This document shows positions 60,997 to 64,000 of a stretch of 64,000 nt of DNA, one piece after another. Made by a program: the position numbers and the translations under genes. A model generated the notes under the pieces. The model did not search any database, was not told the DNA's origin, and saw only the letters and a program-made list of their open reading frames with translations. The stretch comes from Sporomusa termitida. Its GTDB lineage: Bacteria; Bacillota; Negativicutes; Sporomusales; Sporomusaceae. The stretch is from contig NZ_CP036259.1 in NCBI RefSeq assembly GCF_007641255.1, positions 2,232,001 to 2,296,000 on the forward strand. The letters are read 5' to 3'. The number at the start of each line of letters is the position of its first letter. Position 1 is the first letter of the stretch.

Positions 60997-61194
60997 TCAC
61001 CCCTTTTGTACCTCTAAATTAACAGTACCCTGCAGCAAATTGTCATATAGTGTTAATGTGCCGTCAGACTCGACATTAAAAATTTTAACATCCTGATTCC
61101 GCACCGTAAACTCTACACAACAATCCCAACAATAGTACTGGTCGGCACCCACTTTACCGATTCCCCGCAGCCCGCACACAGGACAAGTTGTCAT
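60997..61194 (-). CDS. Small zinc-ribbon protein
   Basis: A 65-residue protein with two Cys pairs (CPVCG, residues 4-8, and CWDCC near 22-26), a zinc-ribbon pattern, followed by a short beta region (DGTLTLYDNLLQGTVNLEV). I chose ATG at 61194 because GAGGTG lies 7 bases upstream, overlapping the stop of the PRC-barrel gene. No recognised family. Confidence 0.75.
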   Translation of the reverse strand: MTTCPVCGLRGIGKVGADQYYCWDCCVEFTVRNQDVKIFNVESDGTLTLYDNLLQGTVNLEVQKG

Positions 61195-61205
61195 ACCCCC
61201 ACACC

Positions 61206-61730
61206 TCACACCTCTTTAGATTCAGGTATAAGAAGATCGGTCATTGTGTCTGGAACGATTAATTTATCCTGACCAACAACTTGTGTTTGCGGCAACGGCA
61301 TAATTCTGCGACCATAGAGCAAATCGGTGATCAGGCCGTCTGAAATCTCATAAGCCTTTATCTCACCGGTGGTATTGTCATAAATAGCGTCAACCAATAT
61401 ACCTAAACTTAATCCGGTATCAGTATAAATTTGCTTGTCCAGCAAATCCCGCACATATTTTACGGTCCCTGGCATCATTGCCGGTGTTAGCTCCTGAACG
61501 GCATAGTTAGCCCGGACCATAATGGCGCTTCTGCCTACGCTGAATAAATCCTCAAACACAATCCCCTGGTCGTTACTGAACCAATTGGCACCGGCCAGGA
61601 CAATCCCCCGCACGGCCGCCTGTTCCAAGTCAATAATAACTTCTTGTACCTCGCCAATCTGTACACCAGTACCGGTAATCAGCACAGGCAGGCCAAACAA
61701 TTCGCGTAATTTTTGCATATCGGCCTCCAC
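61206..61730 (-). CDS. PRC-barrel domain protein
   Basis: A 174-residue protein with two PRC-barrel-like units: LFGLPVLITGTGVQIGEVQE (residues 10-29) and IYTDTGLSLGILVDAIYDNT (about 95-115). Such proteins bind RNA or photosynthetic partners in other lineages; in Bacillota their role is unknown. First gene of a three-gene transcript with the zinc-ribbon and YtxH-like proteins; located next to the iscS-iscU-mnmA group. Confidence 0.85.
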   Translation of the reverse strand: MEADMQKLRELFGLPVLITGTGVQIGEVQEVIIDLEQAAVRGIVLAGANWFSNDQGIVFEDLFSVGRSAIMVRANYAVQELTPAMMPGTVKYVRDLLDKQIYTDTGLSLGILVDAIYDNTTGEIKAYEISDGLITDLLYGRRIMPLPQTQVVGQDKLIVPDTMTDLLIPESKEV

Positions 61731-61808
61731 AACAGATTGTAGTATTAGTATAACCAGAATCGAAGTCTTTATATCATTGGCATGTCTGAGAAAAATTTAT
61801 CCAGCAAA

Positions 61809-62894
61809 TTACCTGATAATAATGCCGCCGCCAATAACAATATCATCATGATAAAAAACTACCGACTGCCCAGGGGTAATCGCCCGCTGGGGCGTGGCAA
61901 ACCGCACCTGGACCTGGCCGTTGCCGAGCGGGCTGACAGTTGCCGGGGCAGCCGGCGCACTGTACCGTATTTTGGCCTCTACGGCCAGCGGCTCCGCCAG
62001 TTTATCAATAGTGATAAAATTAAGATCACCGGCAATAAGCTCGGCCGCAAAAACATCCTCATCTGAACCAACAACTACCTGGTTGTGTTCCGCATCCAGC
62101 GCAACAACATACAAAGGTTTGCCCACTGCTAACCCCAGACCTTTGCGCTGCCCAATGGTGTATAACTGCACGCCCTGATGTCTGCCCAGTATGTTGCCGC
62201 TGGTATCGACAATAAACCCCGGGGTCAAAGCAGCAGGGATTTTTTCTTTCAGAAAGGCTTTATAGTCATCATTGGGCACAAAACAGATCTCCTGACTGTC
62301 AGGCTTATCGGCAACCGACAGTCCCAGCTCTTTGGCCATTTTTCTGGTGTCAGTTTTGGCAAAGCGGCCTAAAGGCATTAAAAAATGCTGCAGCGTCTGC
62401 TGATTAAGGTGATACAACGCATAGGACTGATCCTTGGCAGGGTCTATCCCTTTGCGGAGGATATAACGCCGGCGCTCGTTGTCATACATAATCTGAGCGT
62501 AATGCCCTGTCGCAACATATTGAGCACCAAGGGCCAGCGCTTTAGTTAGAAAGCCTTCAAACTTTAGATAACGATTGCAGGCAATGCAGGGATTCGGGGT
62601 CCGGCCGGCCGTATATTCGGCCATAAAATAATCAATGACCGTTGCCTGAAACATATCCCGGAAATTAAGAACATAATAGGGAATGCCCAATTTGTTCGCA
62701 ACCCGCCGCGCATCATCGACAGCTGTGATTGAACAACAGCCCCTGCTGTCCGGATTATCATCAGCCTGTTCTTTTTCCCATATTTGCATTGTTGCGCCTA
62801 TCACATCATAGCCTTGATGAACAAGAAGGGCGGCAGTTAAAGAACTGTCCACCCCTCCACTCATGGCTACAACCACTCTGGGTTTGACCGCCAT
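61809..62894 (-). CDS. mnmA: tRNA 2-thiouridylase MnmA
   Basis: A 361-residue PP-loop enzyme that thiolates U34 of Lys, Glu and Gln tRNAs using sulfur from cysteine desulfurase. PP-loop AMSGGVDSS (residues 10-18), catalytic Cys in PNPCIACNRYLKF and the second Cys in SQEICFVPNDDY. I chose ATG at 62894 with AAGGAAAGTG upstream. It follows iscU and iscS, which supply the sulfur. Confidence 0.95.
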   Translation of the reverse strand: MAVKPRVVVAMSGGVDSSLTAALLVHQGYDVIGATMQIWEKEQADDNPDSRGCCSITAVDDARRVANKLGIPYYVLNFRDMFQATVIDYFMAEYTAGRTPNPCIACNRYLKFEGFLTKALALGAQYVATGHYAQIMYDNERRRYILRKGIDPAKDQSYALYHLNQQTLQHFLMPLGRFAKTDTRKMAKELGLSVADKPDSQEICFVPNDDYKAFLKEKIPAALTPGFIVDTSGNILGRHQGVQLYTIGQRKGLGLAVGKPLYVVALDAEHNQVVVGSDEDVFAAELIAGDLNFITIDKLAEPLAVEAKIRYSAPAAPATVSPLGNGQVQVRFATPQRAITPGQSVVFYHDDIVIGGGIIIR

Positions 62895-62901
62895 TAAATT
62901 A

Positions 62902-63273
62902 TCACTTTCCTTTTTTAGCAATGTAATCTTTTATCGCTTCATGCAGCGCATCTGCTGCCAGGTTGGAACAGTGCATCTTGGCAGGCGGCAATCCGCCCAG
63001 GGCTTCCGCAACTGCCTTATTGGAAATCTCCAGGGCTTCGTCCAGGGTTTTTCCTTTTACCATTTCTGTTACCATACTGCTGGTGGCAATGGCGGCACCA
63101 CAGCCAAAGGTTTTGAATTTTACATCGGTAATGATATCATTCTCTACCTGCAAATAGATCCGCATGATATCGCCGCATTTGGCATTCCCCACTTCGCCCA
63201 CACCGGCGGCATCTTTAATTTCACCTACATTACGGGGATTAGTAAAATGATCCATAACTTTATCAGTGTACAT
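62902..63273 (-). CDS. iscU: Iron-sulfur scaffold protein IscU/NifU
   Basis: A 123-residue scaffold for Fe-S cluster assembly. Cluster ligands: Cys in GNAKCGDIM, Cys in KTFGCGAAIA and Cys in KMHCSNLAADAL. N-terminus TDKVMDHFTNPRNVGEI is typical of the NifU-like group in anaerobes. It lies between iscS (21-base gap) and mnmA. Confidence 0.95.
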   Translation of the reverse strand: MYTDKVMDHFTNPRNVGEIKDAAGVGEVGNAKCGDIMRIYLQVENDIITDVKFKTFGCGAAIATSSMVTEMVKGKTLDEALEISNKAVAEALGGLPPAKMHCSNLAADALHEAIKDYIAKKGK

Positions 63274-63294
63274 AATGTTTTCTCCTCTCGCTAT

Positions 63295-64000
63295 TTAGTG
63301 GTGATGACAACTAGAGCAGGGATTAGATGGTTTAAAGTCAGCGGCACTGCCATAAAGCGGAGACATACTGCGCAGCCGTTCAACAATTTCCGGCAATACC
63401 GCCAGAAAAAAATCAACCTCTTCTTCGGTATTGCCCCGTCCCAGGGAAACACGCAGTGAGCCATGGGCCACCTCATGGCTCAGTCCCATCGACAGTAATA
63501 CATGTGACGGATCAAGTGAGCCGGAAGTGCAGGCTGAACCGCTGGAGGCAGCAATACCTTTTAAGTCCAAATTTAAAAGGAGAGATTCACCTTCTATATA
63601 TAAAAAGCTAAAATTAACGTTGCCTGGCATTCTCATCTCTGGATGGCCATTAAGCCGGATGTGGGGAATTTTTTCGGTGATGCCGGCAATAATCTTATCA
63701 CGCAAACCTTTAATAAACACCACTTTTTCATCCATATCCCGCCGTGCTATTTCCGCCGCCTTACCCAAACCAACAATTCCCGGTACATTTTCCGTGCCGG
63801 CCCGCATGTTTCGTTCATGTCCGCCTCCGTGTTGAATTTCCTCGACTTTTACGCCGCGGCGGACATAAAGAGCCCCAACACCTTTGCTGGCATGGAATTT
63901 ATGGCCGGACATGGTAAGCAGGTCGATGTTAAGCTCTTTAACATCAATCGGACAGTTGCCAACGGCCTGAACAGCATCTGTATGAAAATAAATCCCTTTT
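63295..64000 (-). CDS. iscS: Cysteine desulfurase IscS/NifS (partial)
   Basis: A PLP enzyme that takes sulfur from cysteine. The N-terminal half runs off the right edge; about 234 residues remain. The PLP Lys is in [12 protein letters not shown], the catalytic Cys in [17 protein letters not shown], and the C-terminus ends PCSSCHHH, a metal-ligand-like tail. Reading continues without a stop through the window edge ([17 protein letters not shown]). It heads iscU-mnmA in transcription order. Confidence 0.95.
   Translation of the reverse strand, partial: KGIYFHTDAVQAVGNCPIDVKELNIDLLTMSGHKFHASKGVGALYVRRGVKVEEIQHGGGHERNMRAGTENVPGIVGLGKAAEIARRDMDEKVVFIKGLRDKIIAGITEKIPHIRLNGHPEMRMPGNVNFSFLYIEGESLLLNLDLKGIAASSGSACTSGSLDPSHVLLSMGLSHEVAHGSLRVSLGRGNTEEEVDFFLAVLPEIVERLRSMSPLYGSAADFKPSNPCSSCHHH

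Noticed and set aside
1-64000. CRISPR array, tRNA or rRNA genes, complete insertion sequence
   Set aside because: No regularly spaced repeats, clover-leaf sequences, rRNA segments or transposase reading frames were seen.

Overview
This window is a chromosomal housekeeping and sporulation region of an endospore-forming member of the Bacillota. It carries Spo0A, the SpoIIA/sigma-F operon, spoIIM, spoIVB, the whole spoIIIA operon, spoVA genes, two sporulation-type DD-carboxypeptidases, spmA/spmB and YtfJ. Gene order matches the classical Bacillus/Clostridium arrangements: pepP-efp-spoIIIA-asp23-nusB-xseAB-ispA-dxs-tlyA-argR-recN-spoIVB-spo0A, spoIIM-xerD-deoB-deoA-dacF-spoIIA, and alaS-ireB-ruvX-DUF1292-mltG. 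The small accessory genes and balanced base composition suggest a strict anaerobe of the Sporomusa/Pelosinus type (Negativicutes). That placement is inference; no outer-membrane or 16S gene is present to prove it. I see no rRNA, tRNA, CRISPR array, complete insertion sequence, prophage or toxin/defence island. Nearly all genes lie on the minus strand.

Layout, left to right. 1-3.7 kb: a partial FAD-dependent oxidoreductase, then spmB, spmA and dacB, read from a near-consensus sigma-A promoter. 3.7-4.2 kb: palindromic repeats and a small plus-strand helical protein behind a good sigma-F-type promoter. 4.2-8.5 kb: YtfJ-DUF2953, then a site-2 protease, trpS and scpA-scpB. 8.6-9.4 kb: a plus-strand lipoprotein. 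9.4-14.6 kb: a spoVA operon (AC, AD, AEb, AEa, AF) with two unrecognised genes inserted between AEb and AEa. 14.6-18.1 kb: dodecin, a small membrane protein, sigF-spoIIAB-spoIIAA and dacF. 18.2-22.9 kb: deoA, deoB, xerD, a small membrane protein and spoIIM. 22.9-26.6 kb: a PHP/endonuclease-Q-like protein, a Nudix hydrolase, a 41-residue plus-strand ORF, a P-loop protein and butyrate kinase. 26.7-38.6 kb: spo0A, spoIVB, recN, argR, mnmM-like, nadK, tlyA, dxs, a PAP2-related protein, a polyprenyl synthase, xseB and xseA. 38.6-41.5 kb: a tiny membrane protein, a TsaD-like paralogue, nusB, DUF2273, amaP and asp23. 41.6-47.4 kb: spoIIIAH to spoIIIAA and a CD1247-type acidic protein. 47.4-56.8 kb: efp, pepP, aroQ, a penicillin-binding protein, DUF4911, U32 peptidase, O-methyltransferase, mltG, DUF1292, ruvX, aldo-keto reductase and ireB. 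56.9-64 kb: alaS, an AI-2E-type permease, three small genes (YtxH-like, zinc ribbon, PRC-barrel), mnmA, iscU and a partial iscS.

The genes follow the spore programme. Spo0A and sigma-H start it; SpoIIAA/AB/sigma-F set up the forespore; SpoIIM acts in engulfment; SpoIIIA proteins build the feeding channel; SpoIVB signals to the mother cell; SpoVA proteins load dipicolinate; DacB/DacF and SpmA/B shape the cortex and core. The clearest regulatory observation is that spo0A and spoIIAA carry sigma-H promoters of identical geometry, with a 0A box (TGNCGAA) lying on the -10 element. Four genes (sigF, deoA, recN, spoIIIAH) have their stop codon inside the terminator hairpin. I found no clearly new multi-gene system. 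The best candidates for undescribed biology are the two extra genes in the spoVA operon, the sigma-F-type small protein at 3.9 kb and a palindrome-associated short repeat.
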